NCBI GenBank assembly: GCA_963920635.1 | Contig: OY987303.1 | Span: forward strand, 19,756,175-19,820,174 | DNA from: Pseudeuparius sepicola | Lineage: Eukaryota > Arthropoda > Insecta > Coleoptera > Anthribidae | DNA length: 64,000 nucleotides | Direction of reading: 5' to 3' | In this document: piece after piece, positions 43,813 through 55,439 of the stretch | How the letters are laid out: each line of letters starts with the position of its first letter | How positions within the stretch are numbered: the stretch's first letter is position 1 | The notes under the pieces: model-generated | What the model saw: only the letters and a program-made list of their open reading frames with translations | Databases searched by the model: none | What the model was told of the DNA's origin: nothing | Program-made: the position numbers and the translations under genes

Positions 43813-43896
43813 GGGACCTTTTTGTGAATTTTCAAATATTTTTCGGTTTCCTAATTTTTTTGGAGGGGGGTCAAGTTTTTGTTGGGAAACCCTGTA

Positions 43897-44274
43897 TACT
43901 ATTCTATGAAAAATATTCTACTATTTTATTCTACTATTCTATGAAACATGAAACAAAATATTATACTTCTCTGAAAGTCCCAAAGGACTATTATTTTGTT
44001 CAAAAATGAAAGTGGCAATTTAATTTTACCATGTAAACCAACAAAATCGTATTTCTCAGAGCAAATACTGATTAGTGTACAATTAAGTAAAATTTATTCT
44101 TCAAGTGAATACCGTTCTACATATTTAGCATGAAGTCTTCGTAATATTGTGTCAACAGTAGTTAAGATATTATGAAAGTTCTTAGTTCTTACTTTAAATT
44201 ATACGAACATTTAAAAAACCAACATAAAAAATTAGTTGATAGGTAATCTTGATTAGACAATATTACCCTCCATA
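43897..44274. other. Anonymous DNA with a short minisatellite
   Basis: 43897-43950 has repeated words like TTCTACTATTCTATGAA. The rest is AT-rich with no frame of interest. Confidence 0.45.
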
Positions 44275-44282
44275 CTATTACC

Positions 44283-44448
44283 ATTGACTGACGTATTAAT
44301 AAGACTTCTCACGGCTATAGCTTCACATTCTGAAAAGTAGATGGCGCCTATGGTCAACAATGTATTTTGAACCAGGAAGCGCATGGTGAGCCAGAGAACT
44401 GTCAAACATGACAGCCGTGAGCAGTCTTTATTAATACGTCAGTCAACG
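44283..44448. mobile_element. 166-bp miniature inverted-repeat element with 8-bp direct flanks
   Basis: ATTGACTGACGTATTAATAA at the left end pairs with the complement ending CGTCAGTCAACG. CTATTACC occurs directly at 44275-44282 and 44449-44456, an 8-bp target duplication. It ends about 60 bp before the satellite array. Confidence 0.87.
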
Positions 44449-44510
44449 CTATTACCCTCAAAAAACGTAGTGGGCTGTGACTGCTTCTTGGTTTCTGTTT
44501 GTTAACGTAT

Positions 44511-47500
44511 TTGGCGCTTTGTGTCTAAGGAAGAGGGGTTTGTGAATTTTCAGGATATTCGATGGCATAATGTTTTTTTGCCGCAAAAATATTTGCAAAT
44601 CTTTGCAGTGAATTTTGAAACAGACTGTACAAACGTATACTGCCAACAAAATCAGCCACATATAGTCACGCCTCCAACCACCCTCTCGAAAGTGAACCGA
44701 TAAACAACAATGGTCGTCCAAATCCTGGAAACATAAATTCAAAAAAATAAATAGATATAGTTTCTCTTCAAATGGATACTTCTGAATTCAGACACGTTAT
44801 TTAATAAAATATAAACCACATAAATAAATAAATAAATAATAAATTAATTACAAAATTAGGTGTATGTATAATTAAGTACACAATGAATGATCTATGTGTG
44901 GTAATGCCATCAAGTCTTTATAGTTATTAAATTAATAGGTATCCCTAGGTTATTAGTTTTTTGGCGCTTTGTGTCTAAGGAAGAGGGGTTTGTGAATTTT
45001 CAGGAGATTCGATGGCATAATGTTTTTTTGCCGCAAAAATATTTGCAAATCTTTGCAGTGAATTTTGAAACAGACTGTACAAACGTATACTGCCAACAAA
45101 ATCAGCCACATATAGTCACGCCTCCAACCACCCTCTCGAAAGTGAACCGATAAACAACAATGGTCGTCCAAATCCTGGAAACATAAATTCAAAAAAATAA
45201 ATAGATATAGTTTCTCTTCAAATGGATACTTCTGAATTCAGACACGTTATTTAATAAAATATAAACCACATAAATAAATAAATAAATAATAAATTAATTA
45301 CAAAATTAGGTGTATGTATAATTAAGTACACAATGAATGATCTATGTGTGGTAATGCCATCAAGTCTTTATAGTTATTAAATTAATAGGTATCCCTAGGT
45401 TATTAGTTTTTTGGCGCTTTGTGTCTAAGGAAGAGGGGTTTGTGAATTTTCAGGAGATTCGATGGCATAATGTTTTTTTGCCGCAAAAATATTTGCAAAT
45501 CTTTGCAGTGAATTTTGAAACAGACTGTACAAACGTATACTGCCAACAAAATCAGCCACATATAGTCACGCCTCCAACCACCCTCTCGAAAGTGAACCGA
45601 TAAACAACAATGGTCGTCCAAATCCTGGAAACATAAATTCAAAAAAATAAATAGATATAGTTTCTCTTCAAATGGATACTTCTGAATTCAGACACGTTAT
45701 TTAATAAAATATAAACCACATAAATAAATAAATAAATAATAAATTAATTACAAAATTAGGTGTATGTATAATTAAGTACACAATGAATGATCTATGTGTG
45801 GTAATGCCATCAAGTCTTTATAGTTATTAAATTAATAGGTATCCCTAGGTTATTAGTTTTTTGGCGCTTTGTGTCTAAGGAAGAGGGGTTTGTGAATTTT
45901 CAGGAGATTCGATGGCATAATGTTTTTTTGCCGCAAAAATATTTGCAAATCTTTGCAGTGAATTTTGAAACAGACTGTACAAACGTATACTGCCAACAAA
46001 ATCAGCCACATATAGTCACGCCTCCAACCACCCTCTCGAAAGTGAACCGATAAACAACAATGGTCGTCCAAATCCTGGAAACATAAATTCAAAAAAATAA
46101 ATAGATATAGTTTCTCTTCAAATGGATACTTCTGAATTCAGACACGTTATTTAATAAAATATAAACCACATAAATAAATAAATAAATAATAAATTAATTA
46201 CAAAATTAGGTGTATGTATAATTAAGTACACAATGAATGATCTATGTGTGGTAATGCCATCAAGTCTTTATAGTTATTAAATTAATAGGTATCCCTAGGT
46301 TATTAGTTTTTTGGCGCTTTGTGTCTAAGGAAGAGGGGTTTGTGAATTTTCAGGAGATTCGATGGCATAATGTTTTTTTGCCGCAAAAATATTTGCAAAT
46401 CTTTGCAGTGAATTTTGAAACAGACTGTACAAACGTATACTGCCAACAAAATCAGCCACATATAGTCACGCCTCCAACCACCCTCTCGAAAGTGAACCGA
46501 TAAACAACAATGGTCGTCCAAATCCTGGAAACATAAATTCAAAAAAATAAATAGATATAGTTTCTCTTCAAATGGATACTTCTGAATTCAGACACGTTAT
46601 TTAATAAAATATAAACCACATAAATAAATAAATAAATAATAAATTAATTACAAAATTAGGTGTATGTATAATTAAGTACACAATGAATGATCTATGTGTG
46701 GTAATGCCATCAAGTCTTTATAGTTATTAAATTAATAGGTATCCCTAGGTTATTAGTTTTTTGGCGCTTTGTGTCTAAGGAAGAGGGGTTTGTGAATTTT
46801 CAGGAGATTCGATGGCATAATGTTTTTTTGCCGCAAAAATATTTGCAAATCTTTGCAGTGAATTTTGAAACAGACTGTACAAACGTATACTGCCAACAAA
46901 ATCAGCCACATATAGTCACGCCTCCAACCACCCTCTCGAAAGTGAACCGATAAACAACAATGGTCGTCCAAATCCTGGAAACATAAATTCAAAAAAATAA
47001 ATAGATATAGTTTCTCTTCAAATGGATACTTCTGAATTCAGACACGTTATTTAATAAAATATAAACCACATAAATAAATAAATAAATAATAAATTAATTA
47101 CAAAATTAGGTGTATGTATAATTAAGTACACAATGAATGATCTATGTGTGGTAATGCCATCAAGTCTTTATAGTTATTAAATTAATAGGTATCCCTAGGT
47201 TATTAGTTTTTTGGCGCTTTGTGTCTAAGGAAGAGGGGTTTGTGAATTTTCAGGAGATTCGATGGCATAATGTTTTTTTGCCGCAAAAATATTTGCAAAT
47301 CTTTGCAGTGAATTTTGAAACAGACTGTACAAACGTATACTGCCAACAAAATCAGCCACATATAGTCACGCCTCCAACCACCCTCTCGAAAGTGAACCGA
47401 TAAACAACAATGGTCGTCCAAATCCTGGAAACATAAATTCAAAAAAATAAATAGATATAGTTTCTCTTCAAATGGATACTTCTGAATTCAGACACGTTAT

Positions 47501-50500
47501 TTAATAAAATATAAACCACATAAATAAATAAATAAATAATAAATTAATTACAAAATTAGGTGTATGTATAATTAAGTACACAATGAATGATCTATGTGTG
47601 GTAATGCCATCAAGTCTTTATAGTTATTAAATTAATAGGTATCCCTAGGTTATTAGTTTTTTGGCGCTTTGTGTCTAAGGAAGAGGGGTTTGTGAATTTT
47701 CAGGAGATTCGATGGCATAATGTTTTTTTGCCGCAAAAATATTTGCAAATCTTTGCAGTGAATTTTGAAACAGACTGTACAAACGTATACTGCCAACAAA
47801 ATCAGCCACATATAGTCACGCCTCCAACCACCCTCTCGAAAGTGAACCGATAAACAACAATGGTCGTCCAAATCCTGGAAACATAAATTCAAAAAAATAA
47901 ATAGATATAGTTTCTCTTCAAATGGATACTTCTGAATTCAGACACGTTATTTAATAAAATATAAACCACATAAATAAATAAATAAATAATAAATTAATTA
48001 CAAAATTAGGTGTATGTATAATTAAGTACACAATGAATGATCTATGTGTGGTAATGCCATCAAGTCTTTATAGTTATTAAATTAATAGGTATCCCTAGGT
48101 TATTAGTTTTTTGGCGCTTTGTGTCTAAGGAAGAGGGGTTTGTGAATTTTCAGGAGATTCGATGGCATAATGTTTTTTTGCCGCAAAAATATTTGCAAAT
48201 CTTTGCAGTGAATTTTGAAACAGACTGTACAAACGTATACTGCCAACAAAATCAGCCACATATAGTCACGCCTCCAACCACCCTCTCGAAAGTGAACCGA
48301 TAAACAACAATGGTCGTCCAAATCCTGGAAACATAAATTCAAAAAAATAAATAGATATAGTTTCTCTTCAAATGGATACTTCTGAATTCAGACACGTTAT
48401 TTAATAAAATATAAACCACATAAATAAATAAATAAATAATAAATTAATTACAAAATTAGGTGTATGTATAATTAAGTACACAATGAATGATCTATGTGTG
48501 GTAATGCCATCAAGTCTTTATAGTTATTAAATTAATAGGTATCCCTAGGTTATTAGTTTTTTGGCGCTTTGTGTCTAAGGAAGAGGGGTTTGTGAATTTT
48601 CAGGAGATTCGATGGCATAATGTTTTTTTGCCGCAAAAATATTTGCAAATCTTTGCAGTGAATTTTGAAACAGACTGTACAAACGTATACTGCCAACAAA
48701 ATCAGCCACATATAGTCACGCCTCCAACCACCCTCTCGAAAGTGAACCGATAAACAACAATGGTCGTCCAAATCCTGGAAACATAAATTCAAAAAAATAA
48801 ATAGATATAGTTTCTCTTCAAATGGATACTTCTGAATTCAGACACGTTATTTAATAAAATATAAACCACATAAATAAATAAATAAATAATAAATTAATTA
48901 CAAAATTAGGTGTATGTATAATTAAGTACACAATGAATGATCTATGTGTGGTAATGCCATCAAGTCTTTATAGTTATTAAATTAATAGGTATCCCTAGGT
49001 TATTAGTTTTTTGGCGCTTTGTGTCTAAGGAAGAGGGGTTTGTGAATTTTCAGGAGATTCGATGGCATAATGTTTTTTTGCCGCAAAAATATTTGCAAAT
49101 CTTTGCAGTGAATTTTGAAACAGACTGTACAAACGTATACTGCCAACAAAATCAGCCACATATAGTCACGCCTCCAACCACCCTCTCGAAAGTGAACCGA
49201 TAAACAACAATGGTCGTCCAAATCCTGGAAACATAAATTCAAAAAAATAAATAGATATAGTTTCTCTTCAAATGGATACTTCTGAATTCAGACACGTTAT
49301 TTAATAAAATATAAACCACATAAATAAATAAATAAATAATAAATTAATTACAAAATTAGGTGTATGTATAATTAAGTACACAATGAATGATCTATGTGTG
49401 GTAATGCCATCAAGTCTTTATAGTTATTAAATTAATAGGTATCCCTAGGTTATTAGTTTTTTGGCGCTTTGTGTCTAAGGAAGAGGGGTTTGTGAATTTT
49501 CAGGAGATTCGATGGCATAATGTTTTTTTGCCGCAAAAATATTTGCAAATCTTTGCAGTGAATTTTGAAACAGACTGTACAAACGTATACTGCCAACAAA
49601 ATCAGCCACATATAGTCACGCCTCCAACCACCCTCTCGAAAGTGAACCGATAAACAACAATGGTCGTCCAAATCCTGGAAACATAAATTCAAAAAAATAA
49701 ATAGATATACTTTCTCTTCAAATGGATACTTCTGAATTCAGACACGTTATTTAATAAAATATAAACCACATAAATAAATAAATAAATAATAAATTAATTA
49801 CAAAATTAGGTGTATGTATAATTAAGTACACAATGAATGATCTATGTGTGGTAATGCCATCAAGTCTTTATAGTTATTAAATTAATAGGTATCCCTAGGT
49901 TATTAGTTTTTTGGCGCTTTGTGTCTAAGGAAGAGGGGTTTGTGAATTTTCAGGAGATTCGATGGCATAATGTTTTTTTGCCGCAAAAATATTTGCAAAT
50001 CTTTGCAGTGAATTTTGAAACAGACTGTACAAACGTATACTGCCAACAAAATCAGCCACATATAGTCACGCCTCCAACCACCCTCTCGAAAGTGAACCGA
50101 TAAACAACAATGGTCGTCCAAATCCTGGAAACATAAATTCAAAAAAATAAATAGATATACTTTCTCTTCAAATGGATACTTCTGAATTCAGACACGTTAT
50201 TTAATAAAATATAAACCACATAAATAAATAAATAAATAATAAATTAATTACAAAATTAGGTGTATGTATAATTAAGTACACAATGAATGATCTATGTGTG
50301 GTAATGCCATCAAGTCTTTATAGTTATTAAATTAATAGGTATCCCTAGGTTATTAGTTTTTTGGCGCTTTGTGTCTAAGGAAGAGGGGTTTGTGAATTTT
50401 CAGGAGATTCGATGGCATAATGTTTTTTTGCCGCAAAAATATTTGCAAATCTTTGCAGTGAATTTTGAAACAGACTGTACAAACGTATACTGCCAACAAA

Positions 50501-51040
50501 ATCAGCCACATATAGTCACGCCTCCAACCACCCTCTCGAAAGTGAACCGATAAACAACAATGGTCGTCCAAATCCTGGAAACATAAATTCAAAAAAATAA
50601 ATAGATATAGTTTCTCTTCAAATGGATACTTCTGAATTCAGACACGTTATTTAATAAAATATAAACCACATAAATAAATAAATAAATAATAAATTAATTA
50701 CAAAATTAGGTGTATGTATAATTAAGTACACAATGAATGATCTATGTGTGGTAATGCCATCAAGTCTTTATAGTTATTAAATTAATAGGTATCCCTAGGT
50801 TATTAGTTTTTTGGCGCTTTGTGTCTAAGGAAGAGGGGTTTGTGAATTTTCAGGAGATTCGATGGCATAATGTTTTTTTGCCGCAAAAATATTTGCAAAT
50901 CTTTGCAGTGAATTTTGAAACAGACTGTACAAACGTATACTGCCAACAAAATCAGCCACATATAGTCACGCCTCCAACCACCCTCTCGAAAGTGAACCGA
51001 TAAACAACAATGGTCGTCCAAATCCTGGAAACATAAATTC
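44511..51040. repeat. 450-bp chimeric satellite array, about 14.5 units
   Basis: TTGGCGCTTTGTGTCTAAGG recurs every 450 bp from 44511 to 50811. Each unit is module A (230 bp, ending ACATAAATTC) followed by module B (220 bp). The array has 15 A and 14 B modules and starts and ends with A. Units are essentially identical. The exceptions seen are T at 44556 in unit 1 (G elsewhere) and G-to-C at 49710 and 50160 in units 12 and 13. Module B matches the 3' end of the LINE at 55440-56690. Frames of 60-79 codons in A lack ATG starts and are not called. Confidence 0.96.
44741..44960 (+). repeat. Satellite module B: internally deleted LINE 3' end (first of 14)
   Basis: The module reads AATAAATAGATATAGTTTCT, then jumps about 83 bp relative to the LINE (56261-56343 missing) to CAAATGGATACTTCTGAATT. 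It then follows the last LINE codons and 3' UTR to GGTTATTAGTTTTTT (LINE position about 56535). One extra AATA unit is present. The true LINE 3' tail (56536-56680) is absent. Confidence 0.93.
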
Positions 51041-51584
51041 TCGCCAGCTTCCTCTCCGCAACCTGACCCCTATCTCGGCATGAATGTAACTAAGCGCCGT
51101 AAAATACACAAAACCACCAGATATATGGGTTTCCCGGCGAAATATTCCGAAATTTAGTCCCGTAAGAGGCAAAAGTTGCTCGCGGCTGGAGCTTTGAAGT
51201 ATTCTCTTTTTTTTTTCAGCAACCACCGGTAGTGTAGTGGGTTCATCACAGAAAATTAAAGATCGGAATTTTGTGGAAAATCAGACATTACTTAATTTTA
51301 GAAGATTTTGCATGCAAAACATCTCGAAAACTGTTAGGGATTGTTGACGTTGTAATAATACTAGTCCAGTTTGCACTATATAGTGCAAACGTACCTATAG
51401 GTACCAAACTACTTCTTTTACAATAATAAAATTATGGTATTATTATACCTAGCGTTTCATACTTTTTTAAAGCTCATAATACCTATACTTCACAAATGAT
51501 TATTAGGTAGGTATTACCCTTGTTTATGGATACTCTAAACAAGGGTATTACTCTAAAACGGTTGGACACTAAGTATTGCCTTTT
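51041..51584. other. Unique DNA after the satellite, with two perfect hairpins
   Basis: A 22-bp perfect palindrome centred on ACTATATAGT lies at 51369-51390, next to GTACCTATAGGTAC. TACCCTTGTTTA (51515-51526) pairs exactly with TAAACAAGGGTA (51536-51547). No gene recognised. Confidence 0.6.
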
Positions 51585-52494
51585 TTATTCGTTTTAACAG
51601 AGGTTGAACAACGATCGGATCTCTCTCTCTGGCGAGGGTCTTATTTTCCCTATGAAATTCATTTTGTGCAACAGACATATATTTTTTCGCTCTTTCTATC
51701 ATTCCCCTAGCAGCAGGATGTGTCAAAATTTGATTTTAAGGTTAAGCTAACGACATTTAACTGCCATAAACGTAGGTAGATGAGGGCACAGTTTAAAATG
51801 AATAAAAATATAGATAAAACCAATAAATTGGGTAGGTAGTAAGTATATATTATTTGCAAAGCTTCACTAATAATAATTGTTGAAGTTTGAATGGAAAAGT
51901 GAAGAAACATATAATTTGTTCCAAGCAAACAGCAATTTTAGGATATCAGGATAAAAACATTTATTAAATTTGTATAGGAATGTGGTATACTTATATAGAT
52001 ACATAAAATTAAACAAGGCTCTAGCATACCAACTAACTAAACTTTCGAATATTTCTTCAATAGGAATCGTAGCTGCAATAATAATTATTATTCCTTTCAT
52101 TTAAAAATAAAAATCAAAAAGGTCTTTTAAATGGTTTAAACTGTATGGTTTCGTTTCTTCAAACTCTCTTCTTATACCTACCGTCAAAATTTTAAGACAA
52201 TTAATACTGAAATTTGTACGGAATAAAAAGTTGGAAAGTTTGTTTTGGTAATATGAATCAACCACTATTGAAAAACATGGTTAATAGAATTAGGCTGAAT
52301 AAAAAAATGAGTACCTAGATATTTAATATCGATGTTAGTCTTTCTTTCATTTTTTGTAAATAAAAGTTAATAACTTTTCAATGCAAGAGAGATCATCTAT
52401 ATTTCAAAAAAGAAGACAACAGTATTTTTGTTTTCAAAGATATATTGTAAGTAAATAGGAAAAATCAAACTAGTACAAGTTCTCAGAAATTTAT

Positions 52495-52603
52495 ACATAT
52501 TTAATGGTTCTTTCTTGCTAAAGTCACGTTCATCAAACGTTGCAGGAGAGGATCGTTTCTTCAGCACAACCTGACACTCAAAATCCATGTCGGAGAAGTG
52601 AAC
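52495..52603 (-). CDS. THAP-domain protein, exon 2 (3' boundary uncertain)
   Basis: The acceptor TTTCACAG| ends at 52604, and the exon begins VHFSDMDFEC at 52603 in phase 0 with exon 1. It supplies His53 of the C-x4-C-x40-C-x2-H zinc site and the following conserved Phe. LKKRSSPATFDERD resembles the AVPTIF box closing the domain. The joined domain is complete at about 75 residues. The frame stays open to 52397, but the later part (YLQYIFENKNTVVFFFEI) looks intronic; GTATAA near 52494 is a possible donor. No transposase or other downstream domain was found. Intron 1 is 988 bp (52604-53591) and contains an unrecognised opposite-strand open stretch to 52818. Confidence 0.75.
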
Positions 52604-53591
52604 CTGTGAAAGTTAAAGAACTAAATTTAAGCTACCTAAACATAATAAAACGCTGCCATCAAATGCTATTTTTTTATCAGCAAGAAATTTGTAATGGAAT
52701 ATTAATACAAAATAAGCTCACACATTTAACTGACTACACAAAAAGGGTTCTTTATATAAAATTCCCACCCGTGTTAACTTCTTTTTTGTCCGATTTTGTT
52801 GGTCTTAGTGGAAAATAAAGCTCCTTCAAAACTGTCTCTCTCTCTAACAGTTATTATAAATTCTAAAATATCCTTACAAGTAAGATTTTGTAAGTATTTT
52901 ATTGCTATTCGTGGCGTTTTTTCCTGTAGGAGGTTTCGAAAAAATGTATTAGAACAAGTATTTACGAATTAAATTATATTAGTCTCTTTCCAAATTTCAC
53001 GATAGGAAGAATTTTCTAATTGCAAACAACTTTTTTCGTATTTTTTAGTTTTCTCCTTTCGAGAAGCAACGAAAATTTTAAAAAATTAACAAAATAGGTC
53101 AACAAATTATGGAGGTGGAAGTTTTGATGTGGAAGATCCTGTATAGTTTTCTGGAATATACGTCTCTTTGTTATGAGAATTTAGTCGTAGAAAAATTTCC
53201 TTTACAGTAACAAAATATTATAAACCAATCCAAAGTTATCACGCACAACTTATATAATAAATACATTTTTTATTATTCCATGAAACGCAAAACGAAAAAA
53301 TGCCTATGCTGGTCCAGTAAATACCTATACCCAACAGGTTTTACCTCCTTGAAGGCAAAAACTTTAGAATAATTATTTTGGGAAATTTTCATAAGAATTC
53401 TAATAAGTGGTTTGTCTAACGTTATGGACTTTTATTGAAAACAAATAGGTACTAATATTTAATATTAATTTAGGTACCTTAGGTATGTTATGTTGCTGAT
53501 GCAGATTAAGGAAATTATTCTGCAGATTAAAATCACAGATCAAACAAACAATAAAAAGGAACTAGATACTTATGTAATTAAATTTACTTAC

Positions 53592-53744
53592 CTCGCAAAG
53601 TTTCGTATCATTTCCAACTCTCATGTTAGGGTATTTCATTTGCACTTTCCATCGTGCTCGTTCTTCTGCGCTTTTTTGAAAGGGTGTTAAGAAAAATCCA
53701 TCCTGCTCAGAATTCTTGCAGTTTCTTATTTCGCAAGATGTCAT
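53592..53744 (-). CDS. THAP-domain protein, exon 1
   Basis: ATG at 53744 (minus) opens 51 codons, MTSCEIRNCK... to ...NDTKLCE, ending at 53592 exactly before a consensus donor GAG|GTAAGTA. Cys4, Cys9 and Cys50 are the first three ligands of a THAP zinc finger; the expected proline and tryptophan are present (TPFQK, ERARWKV). THAP domains bind DNA and occur in P-element transposases and in host regulators. The exon lies 165 bp inside the right inverted repeat. An AT-rich TATA-like stretch lies between (53866-53885, complement). The start fits the usual THAP position, with the first Cys within five residues. Confidence 0.82.
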
Positions 53745-53936
53745 TTTTACCTTTTAACCTCCTTTTTGCAAAAGAAAATTAGCACGCTCAATAATCGTAT
53801 ATTTATTTCTTATCTATGCTCAATAATTTGTTGACAGTTTGTTGACAAACTGACACCCGCCAATATAAAAATATAATAAAAACAATGTTACTAGATCTGC
53901 CAAAATCTGTTGTCCAACCTCTGTTAAAACGAATAA

Positions 53937-54511
53937 CTGTCACTTTTCGTGTCATACAGGGCCTCTAGTGGAACCTAACTTAAACTTTATATTTTTACCT
54001 AATATACGGTGGCTTATATAAGTGCCACACACAATATCTCGGATCTCGGCGATTTTTTGACAGAAAAAAAAAACAGTAGCGGATGTGATACAGCTATTCC
54101 GGGCGGCCTTCTTTTTTCATGGCGAAAGTTGCTGTCCATGACCACCTACGAAAACTATGGTAAAAAATCGAAGAAGTTCATAATTTTTAAACCGCTGCCC
54201 TGCAATTTTTATTTTTTTACATACGGGAAAAAGTTTAAGATGAAAATTGTTTGAACCGACAGAATTTATGTATGATATTAGTTTTGTTGTATGGATTACC
54301 GTAAAATTTGGACTCTCTTTGAAAACCTCGCTCGAAAATTAATTTATTGTCTGTAAAATGTTAATCATAATTTGTGTTTTGTAAGTCCAATTTGATATAT
54401 CACCAACGATATATAGGAATAGATATGTTACGGGTAAATTAAGGTTAACGGTTAAACTTAGGTTTACCCGGGTAAACTGCGAAATACCCAAGAAGTACGA
54501 AATATAACCGA
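53937..54511. other. Anonymous DNA
   Basis: A TTTACCCGGGTAAA palindrome near 54462 recurs near 55363 on the other side of the hAT-like element. No gene; the frame at 54009 starts at GTG. Confidence 0.45.
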
Positions 54512-54519
54512 CATTATAG

Positions 54520-55340
54520 CAGGGGCGTGCGGTGACATATTAAGTAAGGAAGCAATGTTTAAAAACTTACCTATTTGTAACGTAATTCGATTCTTCGATC
54601 ACTTTTTGCGAATTCGTCAATGACGTCATCATAAAAACGTCGATGCTCTGGAGAAGTATATTCTCAATAAACAACAGCGATATCTGTGAAAGTCATTCAT
54701 TCATTTTTGTGGTTAAATTTTTCATAGGGGGTTTTGCCCTTAGTAATTAATTGAAGCTTATCCGCAAAGTTTAATGTTGAAAATCCCTCTATTATTAAGG
54801 TGCACACTACACATTCACACACACTCTTACTTAATTGTCCAACTTTAACATTTTCAAGATCATTCCCGACAGCCGAAGTTGACGGTATTTGCATGTCCAT
54901 GTCCGTATTGTCTTCCATATCGCCCGAGATACGACGCGCGCGACACACCAACGCAGATATCAAAACCAACTAAACTAAACAAAGAACCTACTGCAACGAT
55001 AGCTTCCACGCACGCTTAAAACACGCGTTCTCATTCGCGTCAGCCAGTGCGGTGGAGGTGGAAAGTTCAATAACAGAAAAGCTAGCGGCCGGCATAGCTT
55101 ACATTGTACTGTCGCTCGGTAGGATGGGCGCAGTCGGAGTCAACGCCGCATTTGCTATAGGCATAACATATTGTAGGTTTGATATATGATATAAGATAAT
55201 TTTTAGCGTTTTTGATATACCTAGGTAACTAAACTAATTGCTTCCTGTTTAAAAATTCAAAAATTACATTTTATCATTTTACATTGTTTTGGTTTAGGGG
55301 AAGCACTGCTTCCCTTGCTTCCATGGACTGCACGCCCCTG
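54520..55340 (-). mobile_element. hAT-like element, 821 bp, with CATTATAG target duplication
   Basis: The ends are CAGGGGCGTGC and GCACGCCCCTG. CATTATAG stands directly outside both (54512-54519, 55341-55348), an 8-bp duplication as made by hAT transposases. The subterminal sequence includes GAAGCA repeats. It holds only the first part of a transposase gene on the minus strand. Confidence 0.9.
54697..54918 (-). pseudogene. N-terminal remnant of a hAT-type transposase
   Basis: An ATG at 54918 (minus) opens MEDNTDMDMQIPSTSAVGN and continues, acidic and serine-rich, to LNFADKLQLITKGKTPYE, then stops at 54697 after 73 codons. The pattern, a low-complexity acidic start followed by a LxFxxKLxLxxxGxP-like stretch, resembles the beginning of insect hAT transposases upstream of their zinc finger. 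This is recalled from the family and not confirmed. The zinc finger, RNase-H core and dimerisation region are absent. An in-frame extension upstream to 54969 lacks an ATG. Confidence 0.5.
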
Positions 55341-55404
55341 CATTATAGGTATTTCTGGCTTTACCCGGGTAAACCGCGTTCTATCCGGTTTTGTTTGGTT
55401 AAAG

Positions 55405-55439
55405 TGTTATGCCAATGAAAGTGTTATGCCAATGAAGGC
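55405..55439. repeat. 17-bp tandem duplication
   Basis: AGTGTTATGCCAATGAA occurs twice in a row just before the LINE 5' truncation point. Confidence 0.85.

Larger units (their letters stand above)
42489..43894. mobile_element. TA-flanked element with CAGGGTTTCCC inverted ends
   Basis: CAGGGTTTCCCAACGAAAAC (42489) and its complement ending CCCTG (43894) are inverted over about 60 bp, with TA immediately outside each end (42487-42488, 43895-43896). The interior holds a TTAA-flanked element (42877-43501) and a palindrome (43553-43812). No transposase is seen. Confidence 0.88.
51585..53936 (-). mobile_element. Candidate P-superfamily element: 28-bp inverted ends around a THAP gene
   Basis: TTATTCGTTTTAACAGAGGT... 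at 51585-51612 and its inverted copy at 53909-53936 match at 27 of 28 positions. Reading from the right end, the THAP start codon is 192 bp inside, much like the first exon of Drosophila P elements. The total length is 2,352 bp. Only about 880 bp remain downstream of exon 2, too little for a full transposase, so this is probably a deleted copy. No direct target duplication was found, which leaves open two unrelated flanking repeats. Confidence 0.6.

Noticed and set aside
44511..51040. Repeated 60- and 79-codon frames in every satellite unit, both strands
   Set aside because: The plus frames start at GTG and the minus frames at TTG; they repeat only because the DNA repeats, and no domain is visible.
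44511..51040. Regular repeats as a CRISPR-like array
   Set aside because: Units are 450 bp with no variable spacers, and the context is eukaryotic.
52540..52818. Plus-strand 92-codon frame opposite THAP exon 2
   Set aside because: It starts at TTG and overlaps the better-supported minus-strand exon and its intron; no domain.
51585..53936. 8-bp target duplication around the THAP element
   Set aside because: Flanks TGCCTTTT and CTGTCACT do not match, so no duplication is claimed.
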